From Methanosarcina sp. UBA293 (GTDB lineage: Archaea > Halobacteriota > Methanosarcinia > Methanosarcinales > Methanosarcinaceae), in the NCBI GenBank assembly GCA_002499445.1, contig DALS01000015.1:1-38213 (forward strand): 38,213 nt of DNA, in the 5' to 3' direction. The translations under genes and the position numbers were made by a program. How positions within the stretch are numbered: position 1 is the first letter of the stretch; each line of letters opens with the position of its first letter. The notes under the pieces were generated by a model, which saw only the letters and a program-made list of their open reading frames with translations, was not told the DNA's origin and did not search any database. Below, in pieces: positions 1 through 8,598 of the stretch.

Positions 1-26
1 GGCCCAACGGTTGCAGTACAGCGGTT

Positions 27-620
27 TCAGGATGAATCTTCCTCAAATATAGATACTCCAGCGCTTTGCAGGATTTTTCCCAGCCTGAAGAGAGGAAGGC
101 CTATAACGTTATAAAAATCTCCCTCGATTCTTTCTACAAGGACTGCCCCTTTCTCCTGAGCAGAGAAAGCTCCTGCCTTATCAAGGGGTTCTCTGGTTCT
201 GACGTAGGCTGAAATCTGTTCATTACTTATCTTATCCATCCAGACAAGCGTGGATTCCAGTTCGGTGAATTCATTTCCGCTGTCAAGGTCAAGAACTGTA
301 AGCCCGGTTATAACCTTAAATCTTTGTCCGCTTAACATTTTCAGCATTTTCTCTGCATTTTCGGAAGATTGCGGTTTTCCCAGAATTTTTCCGTTAAAAA
401 GAACCGAAGTATCAGCAGAGATTACAAGCCCGCAATCAAAATATTTAGCAACATCCCTGGCTTTTTCGACAGAGTGCTTTATGACAAGTTCTTCAGGGTT
501 CAGTTCAGGATGAGGAGATTCCTCATAGGAACTAGCACGAATTATGAAGTTATCTCCTATCAACTGTTTAAGCAACTCTTTTCGCCTTGGAGATGCAGAA
601 GCTAGAATGATCTGACGCAT
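27..620 (-). CDS. maf: Maf family nucleoside triphosphate pyrophosphatase
   Basis: Maf proteins are cytosolic pyrophosphatases that hydrolyse non-canonical or modified NTPs to monophosphates (house-cleaning). The 197-aa length is typical. The N-terminus has the family signature ILASASPRRKELL (about residues 5-17), and VISADTSVL lies near residue 66, both part of the nucleotide/metal site; a GDFYNVIGLP motif lies near the C-terminus. The ATG has no convincing ribosome site. A TATA-like AAATATATTC sits about 26 nt upstream, so the mRNA may be leaderless. The antiporter gene upstream on the same strand ends 110 nt away, but this promoter suggests separate transcription. Family assignment is firm; whether it prefers dTTP/UTP or other substrates cannot be told. 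Confidence 0.93.
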   Translation of the reverse strand: MRQIILASASPRRKELLKQLIGDNFIIRASSYEESPHPELNPEELVIKHSVEKARDVAKYFDCGLVISADTSVLFNGKILGKPQSSENAEKMLKMLSGQRFKVITGLTVLDLDSGNEFTELESTLVWMDKISNEQISAYVRTREPLDKAGAFSAQEKGAVLVERIEGDFYNVIGLPLFRLGKILQSAGVSIFEEDSS

Positions 621-641
621 AGGAAAAAGTCAGATGCATGG

Positions 642-650
642 AATATATTT
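642..650 (-). promoter_or_regulatory. TATA-like promoter of maf
   Basis: AAATATATT on the minus strand, centred about 26 nt before the maf ATG. That is the usual TATA-to-start distance in archaea, which would give a leaderless transcript. There is no ribosome site in front of the ATG, which agrees. Confidence 0.4.
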
Positions 651-730
651 GTATTGCAAAAAAGGAAAATAAGAGTGCATAGGCAGGAAAAAATAAACAA
701 TTAGAAGAGTTAGAGGGGGCTTATTTTAGT

Positions 731-2749
731 TTATCCGTTAACACTTTCAAAAAATTTCCTGATATTGTACAGATCTTCAGGTTTTCCCAGAAGAATACAG
801 GCATCTTTTGCCTGAAGGAGGAAATCGCCCTGCGGAGTATAAATCAAATCCGAGCCTCTACGAACTGAAAGCACGGTCACTCCGTGTTTCTTCCTAAAAT
901 CCAGGTCTGCAAGAGTTTTTCCATCAAAATTTGAACTATTTCCCACTTTAAGAACTTGGATATCGACGCCTTGAAGCTCATCTTTTATATTGACTTCGCT
1001 ATCAATAGTCGTATTATCAGACAATTTCCGCAGCATTCTATAGCCGTTAGCCCGTACATCGCTTACAAGCTTTTCAATATCCTCTCTCGGAACCAGATAT
1101 TTCTCCAGCAGGCGAACGAAGATTTCTACAGACGTTTCATACTCTTCTGGAATGATTTCATCCACACCTAGGGCATTAAGGCATTCCGTTTCCTGTAAAT
1201 CCCGTACCCTTGCGATAATGTAGATGTTCGGATTCAATTGCTTTGCAGTCTCTACTATTTTCTCTGTAACAGCAGCGTCAGAAATCCCAATAACGAGAAC
1301 TCTTGCATTCTTGATGCCTGCATGCTCCAGTACAGCTTCAAACGTTGCATCCCCATAGTGGATATTTTCATCCTTCATTTTTTCCTGCTTGACGATTTCT
1401 GGGTTTGAATCTAGGATAATATAAGGGATACCTGCGGTTTTTGCAGCCTTTGAGACTGTCCGACCTGAAAAACCAAAGCCTGTAATTATTAAATGGTTTT
1501 TCAGCTCAGGTTCAGTCTGTTTTTCTTCTTCAATGGATTCTGAGTACAAGCCGTGTACCAGTTTCATTCCATAAGTCATACCTGAGATCTTTTTGACAAA
1601 GAAATCTGCGGGTTTATAAGACGCGTTAATCAAGAAGGGCGTAATCCCCATTGTAATAATAGAAACTGCCAGAAAGGCTTGATAAATTTCCTCTGACAAG
1701 AGAGAATACTCGATCCCTAACCTCGAAAGCACAAAAGAGAATTCCCCTACCTGTGAAAGTGCAAGTCCTGTTAATACCGCAGTACGGAGAGGATAGCCAA
1801 GACAGAAAGTTACAGCTATTCCTGCCATTGATTTTATGATAATGAGTATAAACGCTGCAAAAACAAGTACAGAGAAATGATCAAGCAAATATCCAATGTC
1901 AAGAAGCATTCCAATGGACACGAAAAAGAAACTCATGAACATATCTCTCAAAGGTATTATGTTGCCTATTGCCTGATGGCTGTACTGAGAGCCGGAAATA
2001 ACAATTCCAGCAAGAAAAGCGCCAAGCGCAAGAGACAAACCAATACTTGAGGTAAAAAGAGCGGTAGATAGACAGATAAAAACTACGCTAATAAGAAACA
2101 GATCTTTATTGCCAGTTCTGCCTACATGATAAAATATCCAGGGAATTAGGAACTTTGCACTTAAGATGAAAACCAGAATTATCAGGGAGCCTTTGAGAAA
2201 AATGGTTGAAAATGAGGTTTCGAAATTTATTGAATTTCCAGCCAGCAGTGGGGTGATAAGGATCAAGGGCACAATGGCAAGGTCCTGGAAAATCAGAATT
2301 GCAAGAGAAGTTTTCCCATGCGTAGTATATACCTCGTTTCTATCCTGAAAGACTTTCAGGACTATTGCAGTACTGCTAAGAGAAATTAAGAAGCCAAGAA
2401 AGACAGAGGTAGGATTACTAAACCCAAGAGCTGAGCACACGATGAAAACCAGTGCTGCTGTTAAGAGAATCTGAAGACTTCCACCCAATAATAAGGCTTT
2501 TTTTATTTTCCAGAGCTCTTTTAAGGAAAGATCTACTCCTATGGTAAAAAGCAGAAAGATTACACCTAGATCAGCGTTTAGTTCTACATTCTGCCCTCCA
2601 CCCAGAATTCCAAGCCCATGCGGGCCAATTAACATTCCAGTTACGAGAAAACCTAGTACAGGAGGGACTTGAAATCTATAAAAAATGGTAAGAATTAAAA
2701 TTGCAAAGCCGAGAAGTACGTCAACATTTGCCAGTAAAGAAGGAATCAT
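731..2749 (-). CDS. KefB/CPA2-type K+/H+ or Na+/H+ antiporter with RCK_N and RCK_C domains
   Basis: A monovalent cation:proton antiporter of the CPA2 (KefB/C, MjNhaP-like) family in the cytoplasmic membrane. Residues about 1-385 form roughly a dozen membrane helices, including the conserved LLFTIGVDLSLKEL and IFQDLAIVPLIL segments. A linker is followed by a TrkA-N/RCK nucleotide-binding domain from about residue 418 (ITGFGFSGRTV, with an acidic LDSNPE after the second strand) and a TrkA-C domain over the last 80 residues. At 672 aa the length is normal. The ATG is preceded by GGAGGAG with 8-nt spacing. The RCK domains imply gating by NAD(H) or another nucleotide. The transported ion (K+ or Na+) cannot be told from sequence. 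Confidence 0.9.
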   Translation of the reverse strand: MIPSLLANVDVLLGFAILILTIFYRFQVPPVLGFLVTGMLIGPHGLGILGGGQNVELNADLGVIFLLFTIGVDLSLKELWKIKKALLLGGSLQILLTAALVFIVCSALGFSNPTSVFLGFLISLSSTAIVLKVFQDRNEVYTTHGKTSLAILIFQDLAIVPLILITPLLAGNSINFETSFSTIFLKGSLIILVFILSAKFLIPWIFYHVGRTGNKDLFLISVVFICLSTALFTSSIGLSLALGAFLAGIVISGSQYSHQAIGNIIPLRDMFMSFFFVSIGMLLDIGYLLDHFSVLVFAAFILIIIKSMAGIAVTFCLGYPLRTAVLTGLALSQVGEFSFVLSRLGIEYSLLSEEIYQAFLAVSIITMGITPFLINASYKPADFFVKKISGMTYGMKLVHGLYSESIEEEKQTEPELKNHLIITGFGFSGRTVSKAAKTAGIPYIILDSNPEIVKQEKMKDENIHYGDATFEAVLEHAGIKNARVLVIGISDAAVTEKIVETAKQLNPNIYIIARVRDLQETECLNALGVDEIIPEEYETSVEIFVRLLEKYLVPREDIEKLVSDVRANGYRMLRKLSDNTTIDSEVNIKDELQGVDIQVLKVGNSSNFDGKTLADLDFRKKHGVTVLSVRRGSDLIYTPQGDFLLQAKDACILLGKPEDLYNIRKFFESVNG

Positions 2750-2959
2750 TTATTTTGCTCCTCCTGAAGTTGAAATAAAGTTATTTGAGCTCCTGAAATC
2801 TTAAAGGGTTTAAGGTAAACTTGGATATGAAGAATTAGAACTATACCCACCAACTTCCCACCATCCTTAAATTATTTTTTGACTGTTCAATGACAATATT
2901 TACTAAAAGATATATTATTTTCGGTTGGGGTTAAGCTTACACACAACCATGTTTATTAT

Positions 2960-3646
2960 TTACCAGAGTTTAGGGATTAACCTGTCTGTTCTCTTTATGT
3001 AATCTCGATAACCTTTGATTTCCTGAATCAAGGTCTCTTCTTCAAGCTTCAACCTATACAAAAATAGGAGAATTAACACTGCTGAAATACTCAAGGAGAG
3101 ATAAGCATTTAGAATGAGTGGGATTCCGACAGCCTGTAGTATATTTCCTGCATAAGCTGGATGCCTTATGAGTTTATAGGGACCGCTTTCAATTAACTGA
3201 TGGTCGTTTTTGATTTCGATATGGGCTGAGAAATACTTGCCCAGCGTCCACATACTCCAAGCTCTTATCCCTGTGCCAATTAATGCAAGTGATGCTCCTG
3301 CAATTGTAACTGCAAAATTTTGTTGCGGGTAAAGATTGGATTCAAGGTGTGGGTAAAAACCGAGTTCAAGGTGTAGATCAAAACTATATTCAAGGACAGG
3401 TACAATCAGAAGAGCCCACCAGAAAAGTAAAAGCAAACTCCGGGTCCATTTTTTTGATTGCCTTCCTTTAATATTTGAACCCCTGTATGCAGCTTTTTCT
3501 GCCAGCAAATAAAAAAATAAGATTCCTATATAAGTGTAAATCAGTAGATGGTTTAAGAAATCCCAGTTTTGAGCCAGAAGCTCCCCTGTTTTGACCATGA
3601 ATAAAAGCATAACTATACTTATAATCCAGTTTATCAGTTCTTCCAT
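2960..3646 (-). CDS. Isoprenylcysteine carboxyl methyltransferase/PEMT-like membrane methyltransferase
   Basis: A polytopic membrane protein of the ICMT/phospholipid-methyltransferase superfamily. The C-terminal half has the hallmark GPYKLIRHPAYAGNIL and the later EEETLIQEIKGYRDYI stretch, which together form the SAM pocket. The N-terminal half is hydrophobic with about four helices. The in-frame ATG at 3682 has no ribosome site; the ATG at 3646 follows AGGAAG and is preferred here, giving 228 aa (240 from 3682). Archaea generally lack prenylated CAAX proteins, so the substrate is probably a lipid, quinone-like compound or other small molecule; this is inference. A related but distinct gene lies at 12948-13652. 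Confidence 0.82.
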   Translation of the reverse strand: MEELINWIISIVMLLFMVKTGELLAQNWDFLNHLLIYTYIGILFFYLLAEKAAYRGSNIKGRQSKKWTRSLLLLFWWALLIVPVLEYSFDLHLELGFYPHLESNLYPQQNFAVTIAGASLALIGTGIRAWSMWTLGKYFSAHIEIKNDHQLIESGPYKLIRHPAYAGNILQAVGIPLILNAYLSLSISAVLILLFLYRLKLEEETLIQEIKGYRDYIKRTDRLIPKLW

Positions 3647-3931
3647 TCTTCCTACTTCTTTCCAGTCTTCAGGGTCTATCATTAACTTTTAATTAAATTA
3701 ATTGTTTTTCTATTTTATCCAGGTGGCAAAACTAAACCTGTTAGCAGAGAAAGTAGTAAACTGCAGAAAGAACCTTTAAAAACCAAAACTGTGCAGCCTT
3801 AAACTAAGAATTGACCTTAAGCTCAGAAATATATCTTTACTTAAAAACGCAAAAAGGCTTTAAAAAAATCTGTAACAATACAAAAATATAGAGTAAATAA
3901 AAAACTACCATCTGAACCTGCAAGTGAAAGA

Positions 3932-4327
3932 TCAGGTTGCTCTGCCGTGCTGACAGAAGTGATTATTGGGATTCGCATTTGTGAGGTTATATTCTTTCCA
4001 GACTTCACAGGAACCGCAAATGCATTGTCTGTCAAAGTGAAGATTCTGACAGGTAGCTTTGCCTGTGGAGCAGTATACCCCTGGAACATCTTCAGGGTCC
4101 GGAACCTTTCCTTCGGGCAGATTTTCCATTGCTTGTTTTGAACTCTTATTCTTGTCCTGTACACATTGATTGTTAGCCTGAACCGGGCACTGTGGGCATC
4201 TACATCTGTTAATGTTTTCCGATTCATAAGGGACTACAAAGTCCGTACCTCTTTCAAAAGTTACATTCCTGTCTCTAGGTGTTATAGATTCATTCTCTTC
4301 GGTTGATGTATCTCTCCCTTTACTCAA
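3932..4327 (-). CDS. DUF2769 family protein (cysteine-rich), copy 1
   Basis: 131 aa, no signal peptide or membrane helix. It matches the DUF2769 family as I recall it from methanogens, whose function is unknown. Ten cysteines occur in a fixed pattern: a CxCxxC cluster near residue 42, another Cys near 54, then YCSTGKATC, a CxCxxC (CICGSC) and a last HFC near the C-terminus. This spacing suggests metal (zinc or iron-sulfur) binding, which is inference. Start is TTG, supported by GGGGG six nt upstream. The first 30 residues are acidic and differ from the paralogue, while the Cys-rich core is nearly identical. The paralogue lies immediately upstream on the same strand (4520-4918). Confidence 0.85.
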   Translation of the reverse strand: MSKGRDTSTEENESITPRDRNVTFERGTDFVVPYESENINRCRCPQCPVQANNQCVQDKNKSSKQAMENLPEGKVPDPEDVPGVYCSTGKATCQNLHFDRQCICGSCEVWKEYNLTNANPNNHFCQHGRAT

Positions 4328-4519
4328 AGTATTCCCCCAAATTAATATCCCAATTAGTTTTCTTATTTTAGACTTTGGCTTCTGGACATAAAAGTGTTTT
4401 GAACTAAGCCGTTTAGAGTGAAAAATCTAAAGAAGAGCTGAAAAAGAAGAAATAAATATTTCTTTAAATATTCCGTTTAAGAAAATTAAGATTTGATTTC
4501 AAGACTTTTATAAAACTAG

Positions 4520-4918
4520 TCAGGTTGCTCTACCATGCAGACAGAAGTGATTATTTGGATCTACCTCCTCAAGACCATATTCTTTCCAGACCTCACATGT
4601 ACCACAAATACATTCTCTGTCAAAGTTAAGGTCCCGGCATGTGGCTTTGCCTGTGGAGCAGTATATTCCTGGAACGTCCTCAGGATTTGGAACTTCTCCT
4701 TCTGGCATATCTTTCATCGCCTTTCCTGAACTCTGAAGTTTGTCCTGAGCACACTTACTGTCGGCCTGGACCGAGCACAGTGAGCACATACATCTTTCAA
4801 TATTTGATCGTGCATAAGGAACTAGAAGATCTGTGCCTCTTCCCTTCTCTTTTGTAAAGCGGTTTTCGGCCTCTGTAAAAGATGTTTTTTCAGTCGATTT
4901 GCTTTTACCTATATCCAT
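4520..4918 (-). CDS. DUF2769 family protein (cysteine-rich), copy 2
   Basis: 132-aa paralogue of the gene at 3932-4327, with all ten cysteines at the same spacing. The C-terminal half is almost the same: PEDVPG(I/V)YCSTGKATC, CICG(S/T)CEVWKEY and PNNHFC are shared. The N-terminal 25 residues are divergent and rich in Lys/Glu/Ser. ATG start preceded by GGGGGGG with short spacing. The two copies lie head to tail with about 190 nt between them, so this is a tandem duplication. A probable metal-binding cytosolic protein; no function is known. Confidence 0.85.
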   Translation of the reverse strand: MDIGKSKSTEKTSFTEAENRFTKEKGRGTDLLVPYARSNIERCMCSLCSVQADSKCAQDKLQSSGKAMKDMPEGEVPNPEDVPGIYCSTGKATCRDLNFDRECICGTCEVWKEYGLEEVDPNNHFCLHGRAT

Positions 4919-5232
4919 TTTACCCCCCCAATTACTAAAATAAGATAATTTTTATAATTAATATTCCACTCTAGGTTTGAGCACTAGAGAATAAAAGCCT
5001 TTTCAGTTATAGAACGAACATAGAGTAATTGCATTATGAACATTATTAGTGTTCTTAAGAGGCTACTGGACTTGAAATTAAATAAAACAATTGGGAGACA
5101 TCGAAATATATGAAAAAAATAAGAAGGTTGGTTATATCAAGAAATACTTAAGTAAAATGGAATGCACGGGATGGAAAAGCAATGCTTATTCTGATGTGGT
5201 GTCGGATAGTTAAAAAACGTAATTCCTAGGTT
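4919..5232. other. Intergenic, A+T-rich, no gene seen
   Basis: Holds the upstream region of the second DUF2769 gene and the downstream region of the rhodanese gene. No ORF with a ribosome site, no RNA fold and no clear repeat was seen. Confidence 0.5.
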
Positions 5233-5703
5233 TCAATCGCTGGAACCATCCGTTTCCCGGGCTTCCGAGCTTACAACCGGATACCCTGCATCGATCCAGG
5301 AACCAATGCCCCCTTCCATGTTATATACCTGATATCCTGCGTTTGCAAGGACTGTACTTGCCTCAATGCTTCTGCGCCCTGTTCTGCAGTAAACCAGTAC
5401 CTTTTTATTTTTAGGAACTTCGTTTGTGCGAGCTTTGAGCAGATTGTCCGGACTCAAATTTGATCCAAAGGCATTGCTTACAGGAATCAGGATCGCCCCT
5501 TCGATATGTGATTGATTGAACTCGGCAGGCGTGCGAACATCTAGTACGAATACATTGCCTTTCTCGATCAGTTCTTTTGCCTCCTGCACACTTATGTTCT
5601 CAAATCCTAACTGGCTTTCCTTTTTCTGCTCTATAAATACTAAAAATGCTACCAGAAACAGAAGAATAAGAACACCGAGATATATCGAGTTCCGTTTATT
5701 CAA
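5233..5703 (-). CDS. Membrane-anchored rhodanese-like sulfurtransferase
   Basis: A single rhodanese domain (about residues 36-145) behind an N-terminal membrane anchor (residues 8-24), so the domain probably faces outside the cell or is signal-anchored. The catalytic loop is complete: VYCRTGRRS with Cys106 followed by the CRTGRR hexamer loop. FVLDVRTPAEF and the GGIGSWIDAGYPV end are also family-typical. Such proteins carry persulfide sulfur or bind oxyanions; the substrate is unknown. TTG start with a strong GGAGGAG five nt upstream. A TATA-like box lies about 75-85 nt upstream. No sulfur-metabolism neighbour is present. Confidence 0.92.
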   Translation of the reverse strand: MNKRNSIYLGVLILLFLVAFLVFIEQKKESQLGFENISVQEAKELIEKGNVFVLDVRTPAEFNQSHIEGAILIPVSNAFGSNLSPDNLLKARTNEVPKNKKVLVYCRTGRRSIEASTVLANAGYQVYNMEGGIGSWIDAGYPVVSSEARETDGSSD

Positions 5704-5778
5704 TAAAACTCCTCCAGCTTGAAACTTGATACCCGGAAAAGTAAATGGACACGTTTATTTCTTTGCTAGGCCAGATTC

Positions 5779-5788
5779 TTTATATAAA
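5779..5788 (-). promoter_or_regulatory. TATA-like promoter of rhodanese gene
   Basis: ATTTATATAA on the minus strand, placing a start of transcription about 50 nt before the TTG codon. Confidence 0.4.
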
Positions 5789-5949
5789 TCATTTGATTCT
5801 GTAGAGATTACCTCTCCGGAACTATCCTAATTACTTAGGAAATATTGAACGTTTTTACATATTAAATTTCTTCTTATCTTAAGTCAGAAGATCTTCAGTC
5901 CAGCAAATTATACAAGCAAAACCAGAATAGAAAATAAACGAATTTTCAG

Positions 5950-6012
5950 CCATCAGTCATCGATAAAAAACCATTAGTCAACGATAGAAAACCATTAGTC
6001 AACGATAGAAAA
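5950..6012. repeat. Three tandem copies of a 21-nt repeat
   Basis: CCATTAGTCAACGATAGAAA(A) occurs twice exactly (5971-5991, 5992-6012) and once in degenerate form (5950-5970). It lies in non-coding DNA between the rhodanese gene and the first exported repeat-protein gene. There are no spacers, so it is not a CRISPR. Confidence 0.85.
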
Positions 6013-6236
6013 CCTAACACCAACTCCTAATACAAAATAAAAGTAGATAGCCTGAATCTCAAGAGTGTCTCTTGGATTAAAATGCAAATTTAAAGATAGA
6101 GATTAAAAGTTGATGTGGAAGTTAGAAGCCTAGAAGCCGTAAAAACTTTCCAGGATCTTCCACAAATTCATATCTGTAAAAAGTCAAATAAAACTCACTT
6201 GCATATCTAGTTTGAAGCTGCCGGTCAGTATCAGGA

Positions 6237-6292
6237 GAGAAGACCCTATTCCGTTTTTAAATCATAAGAATTTATATGAGTAGGGTCTTCCA
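6237..6292. other. Inverted repeat downstream of exported repeat protein 1
   Basis: AAGACCCTATTC pairs with GAGTAGGGTCTT (one G-U), making a 12-bp stem around an A+T-rich loop of about 22 nt. It lies about 75-130 nt past the stop codon of the gene at 6368-6709, so it may mark the 3' end of that transcript. Confidence 0.45.
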
Positions 6293-6367
6293 CTCCTGTA
6301 ATCTGACTCAGAGCTGTACAAATGAGTCATATATGTTTTTTATTTTATAGCCAGACAAATTTAGTAG

Positions 6368-6709
6368 TTAGCAATCCCAGCCACGGTTCTTTCCGAAGAA
6401 ATCAAAGCCGAAGAGGCCACAGCCTCTGTCCCATCTGTTCCAGTTGCCACAGCCTCTGTCCCATCTGTTCCAGTTGCCACAGCCTCTGTCCCATCTGTCA
6501 CAGCCTCTGTCCCATCTGTCCCAGTCACAGTCTTTCTTTGATACGAACTTAAATTTTTCCTTTTCTATAAACTTGAATTCATTCCTGTCGAACCTGTCGA
6601 ACCTGCCGAACCTGTCCCCACCTGCACTTACTGACGCAGCTGTTAATGAAGCTACAAAAAGCACTAGCATAAAAATGCCCAGTGTCTTTTTTATTGTAAT
6701 TTTTCCCAT
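6368..6709 (-). CDS. Small exported Trp/Asp/Arg/Cys repeat protein (copy A)
   Basis: 113 aa. Residues 1-29 are a classical signal peptide (charged KITIKK, hydrophobic core, cleavage after SVSA). The mature protein starts with RF/FDR motifs, then a Lys/Phe stretch, then tandem units of the type WDRGCGNWNR. The underlying DNA repeat is a 30-nt unit, exact in two copies. ATG with GGAGTG upstream. I do not recognise a family. Shared signal peptide, composition and leader sequence make it a paralogue of the gene at 8037-8318. The regular W-D-R-C pattern suggests a secreted or surface fibre or metal-binding protein; this is inference only. Confidence 0.75.
   Translation of the reverse strand: MGKITIKKTLGIFMLVLFVASLTAASVSAGGDRFGRFDRFDRNEFKFIEKEKFKFVSKKDCDWDRWDRGCDRWDRGCGNWNRWDRGCGNWNRWDRGCGLFGFDFFGKNRGWDC
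6421..6526. repeat. 30-nt tandem repeat inside exported repeat protein 1
   Basis: The 30-nt unit at 6421-6450 is repeated exactly at 6451-6480 and followed by shortened copies to about 6526. It encodes the WDRGCGNWNR units. Confidence 0.85.
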
Positions 6710-6827
6710 TTATCTACACTCCATAAATTTTTTGCTATGTTTTGATAATATTAGATACAATTTAAGGTTAATTTCTCAGTTCATTTTTCATTGACATTTT
6801 TCATTGGCGATACACTCAATGAATTTA

Positions 6828-6877
6828 TTTACCAATCCACCATCTAGATTTCTTCTAGGAAAGTATAGATTGGTAAA
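6828..6877. promoter_or_regulatory. Nested hairpin in the leader of exported repeat protein 1
   Basis: TTTACCAATC (6828-6837) and GATTGGTAAA (6868-6877) form a perfect 10-bp stem, and inside the loop CTAGA/TCTAG can form a second small stem. It lies 120-170 nt upstream of the ATG, inside what would be a long 5' leader. Confidence 0.45.
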
Positions 6878-6970
6878 AATTCTACCCCCATTATCCTCAT
6901 GTATTATGCCGAGAATATGTAAGCCAATGAAAATGATCCTTAAATCGTATCATTAGGTGATTATAACTCA

Positions 6971-7023
6971 GAGAATATAATAACTAAAGAAATAATAATT
7001 AGAAACCAATATTAATTGAAAAT
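6971..7023 (-). promoter_or_regulatory. Conserved upstream block, cassette A
   Basis: About 53 nt beginning GAGAATATAATA that align without gaps, with roughly ten mismatches, to 8546-8598. Both blocks lie 230-260 nt upstream of the exported repeat-protein genes. On the minus strand they contain TTATTATATT-like A+T boxes, so they are candidate promoters or regulator sites. Confidence 0.5.
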
Positions 7024-7049
7024 CGACATTATCTAGCCTTGTCTTGAAA

Positions 7050-7760
7050 AAAGATCTCATAAAAGTAGTATTTGACATAATTCTTTAGGATTAACATGCT
7101 ACTAAGTCCTTAATTTCCACTACATAAGAATTCAAGTTCTAATCTTTGAATATATACCCAACCTCGATCTATAAATTTATTTTACTTGAGTAAAGGTTCG
7201 TCCCGATATATACATTATAGAAATTTATCATACCAAAATCAAGATCGTTTGGCAGACCTCAAGCATGCCGAACAGTTAATCAATTTTATAAAGTTTAATT
7301 TCGTAATTAGAGGGACTGCCAGATTCAAGGCTATAACTGTACATATTAACTTAGCAACCTGCCATTGATAAGGTAAACCCGAAAACTATTTTCTTAAGGT
7401 AAACATTATAATCTTCAAGCGTTTCCATGTATAAACATTGGTAAAAATTTTAATAATTCACCGCTTAAATGAAAGAACCTAGATAAAAACTACAAAAAGA
7501 ATAAAAAGAATTTCTGTCTACCATAAAAACATATTTTCACTACAGCAGAAATGAAAAGGAGTACTATATCATACCAAAGAGCAATTCCTGACACGCAAAA
7601 CGAAATAATTTCAGTTCATGACTAAAACAAGTTAAGGAAACCTTATAGTTTATATTCTAGATTAGAATATACTCGAAAAGTTGGAAATTTTAATTTTTCA
7701 TAAGACAATAAAACTATTCTCTAAACCATAAAATTGTAAAAATAAGAAAAAGACTCGTTC
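7050..7760. other. Long A+T-rich intergenic stretch
   Basis: About 700 nt with no supportable gene. Short ORFs here lack ribosome sites and protein-like composition. No RNA fold was recognised. Confidence 0.5.
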
Positions 7761-8036
7761 GTAAGCCAGTCCAAGGACTGCCGGCCAGCATCTTAAAAGG
7801 ATTTATGCAGCTTACTTAAAGCTAGTCACATGAGACTCAAACTGTCTGACTCATAAATTTGTAGCATACATGCTCATGCCTTTTTCATTCTTCAAACACG
7901 TAATTTCTGTAAAAAGTGTTTTCCGATATACCAGATATTTAGGTTTAATGAGTCTTATTGTCCCTGCAATCCGATAGAAGACCGTACGAAAGAGCCGAAG
8001 TTTGTTTACACTCATATTCGTGCCATTTATTAATCA

Positions 8037-8318
8037 TTACCAGCCAAACCAGTTGTCGCCAAACCAGTTGTCGCCAAACCAGCCGCTGCCGCATCCGAAG
8101 AATGACCAAGAAGAACCAAAGAAGAAACTACCGAACCCAAAGTCACATCTGTCTCTGCAGCCACACTTGCCTTTCCAGTCACATCTATCTTTCCAGTCAC
8201 ATTTGTCTTTCCAGTCATATCTGTCTTTCCAGGAACTTGCGCTGGCTGACGCTGCTGTCAGTGACAGTACGAAAAAAACCAGCACTAAAATACTCATTGT
8301 CTTTTTAAACATTCCCAT
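8037..8318 (-). CDS. Small exported Trp/Asp/Lys/Cys repeat protein (copy B)
   Basis: 93 aa. Signal peptide at residues 1-27 (MFKKT, hydrophobic core, ASASA before SSW). The mature part has six-residue units of the form W/C-K-D-R/K-C-D (DWKDKCDWKDRCDWKGKC), then a Gly/Phe/Ser-rich region and a terminal GDNWFGDNWFGW. The DNA also repeats: GTCACATCTATCTTTCCA-like 18-nt units and a 15-nt AACCAGTTGTCGCCA unit. ATG start behind GAGGAGTG. It is a paralogue of copy A (6368-6709) by signal peptide, residue content and leader. No family recognised. Likely surface-exposed. Confidence 0.72.
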   Translation of the reverse strand: MGMFKKTMSILVLVFFVLSLTAASASASSWKDRYDWKDKCDWKDRCDWKGKCGCRDRCDFGFGSFFFGSSWSFFGCGSGWFGDNWFGDNWFGW

Positions 8319-8545
8319 TCGTACACACTCCTCAAATTGATACGATTTTAATACTGTCGGCCTTTAGCTCATTCCCATCGGCAGATACAACACATAAATA
8401 TTATATTTCCAGTTAATCTCCAGTTATTTTGGGAGGAAAATTTGCTGATAAATCTACCCCCTTTACGTGTTGAAAACTATATACCAATGAAGATGACCTC
8501 AAGTTCCACCAACAAATTGACGTACCAACAGAAGATTATGATTTT

Positions 8546-8598
8546 GAGAATATAATACATAATGAAATATAAATTAGAAACTATTATTGATTTAAAAT
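8546..8598 (-). promoter_or_regulatory. Conserved upstream block, cassette B
   Basis: Counterpart of 6971-7023. Between this block and the gene, CCAATGA(A/G)(A)ATGA-like and TCTACCCCC segments also recur in both cassettes (8484 and 8453 here; 6924 and 6881 in cassette A), in the same order. Confidence 0.5.

Noticed and set aside
3841..4227. 128-codon frame overlapping the first DUF2769 gene
   Set aside because: The DUF2769 frame has the conserved Cys pattern and a ribosome site; the other is its shadow.
5950..6012. Possible CRISPR array
   Set aside because: The three copies are back to back with no spacers and no cas gene is near.
7186..7368. 60-codon open frame in the long intergenic region
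   Set aside because: No ribosome site and no protein-like pattern.
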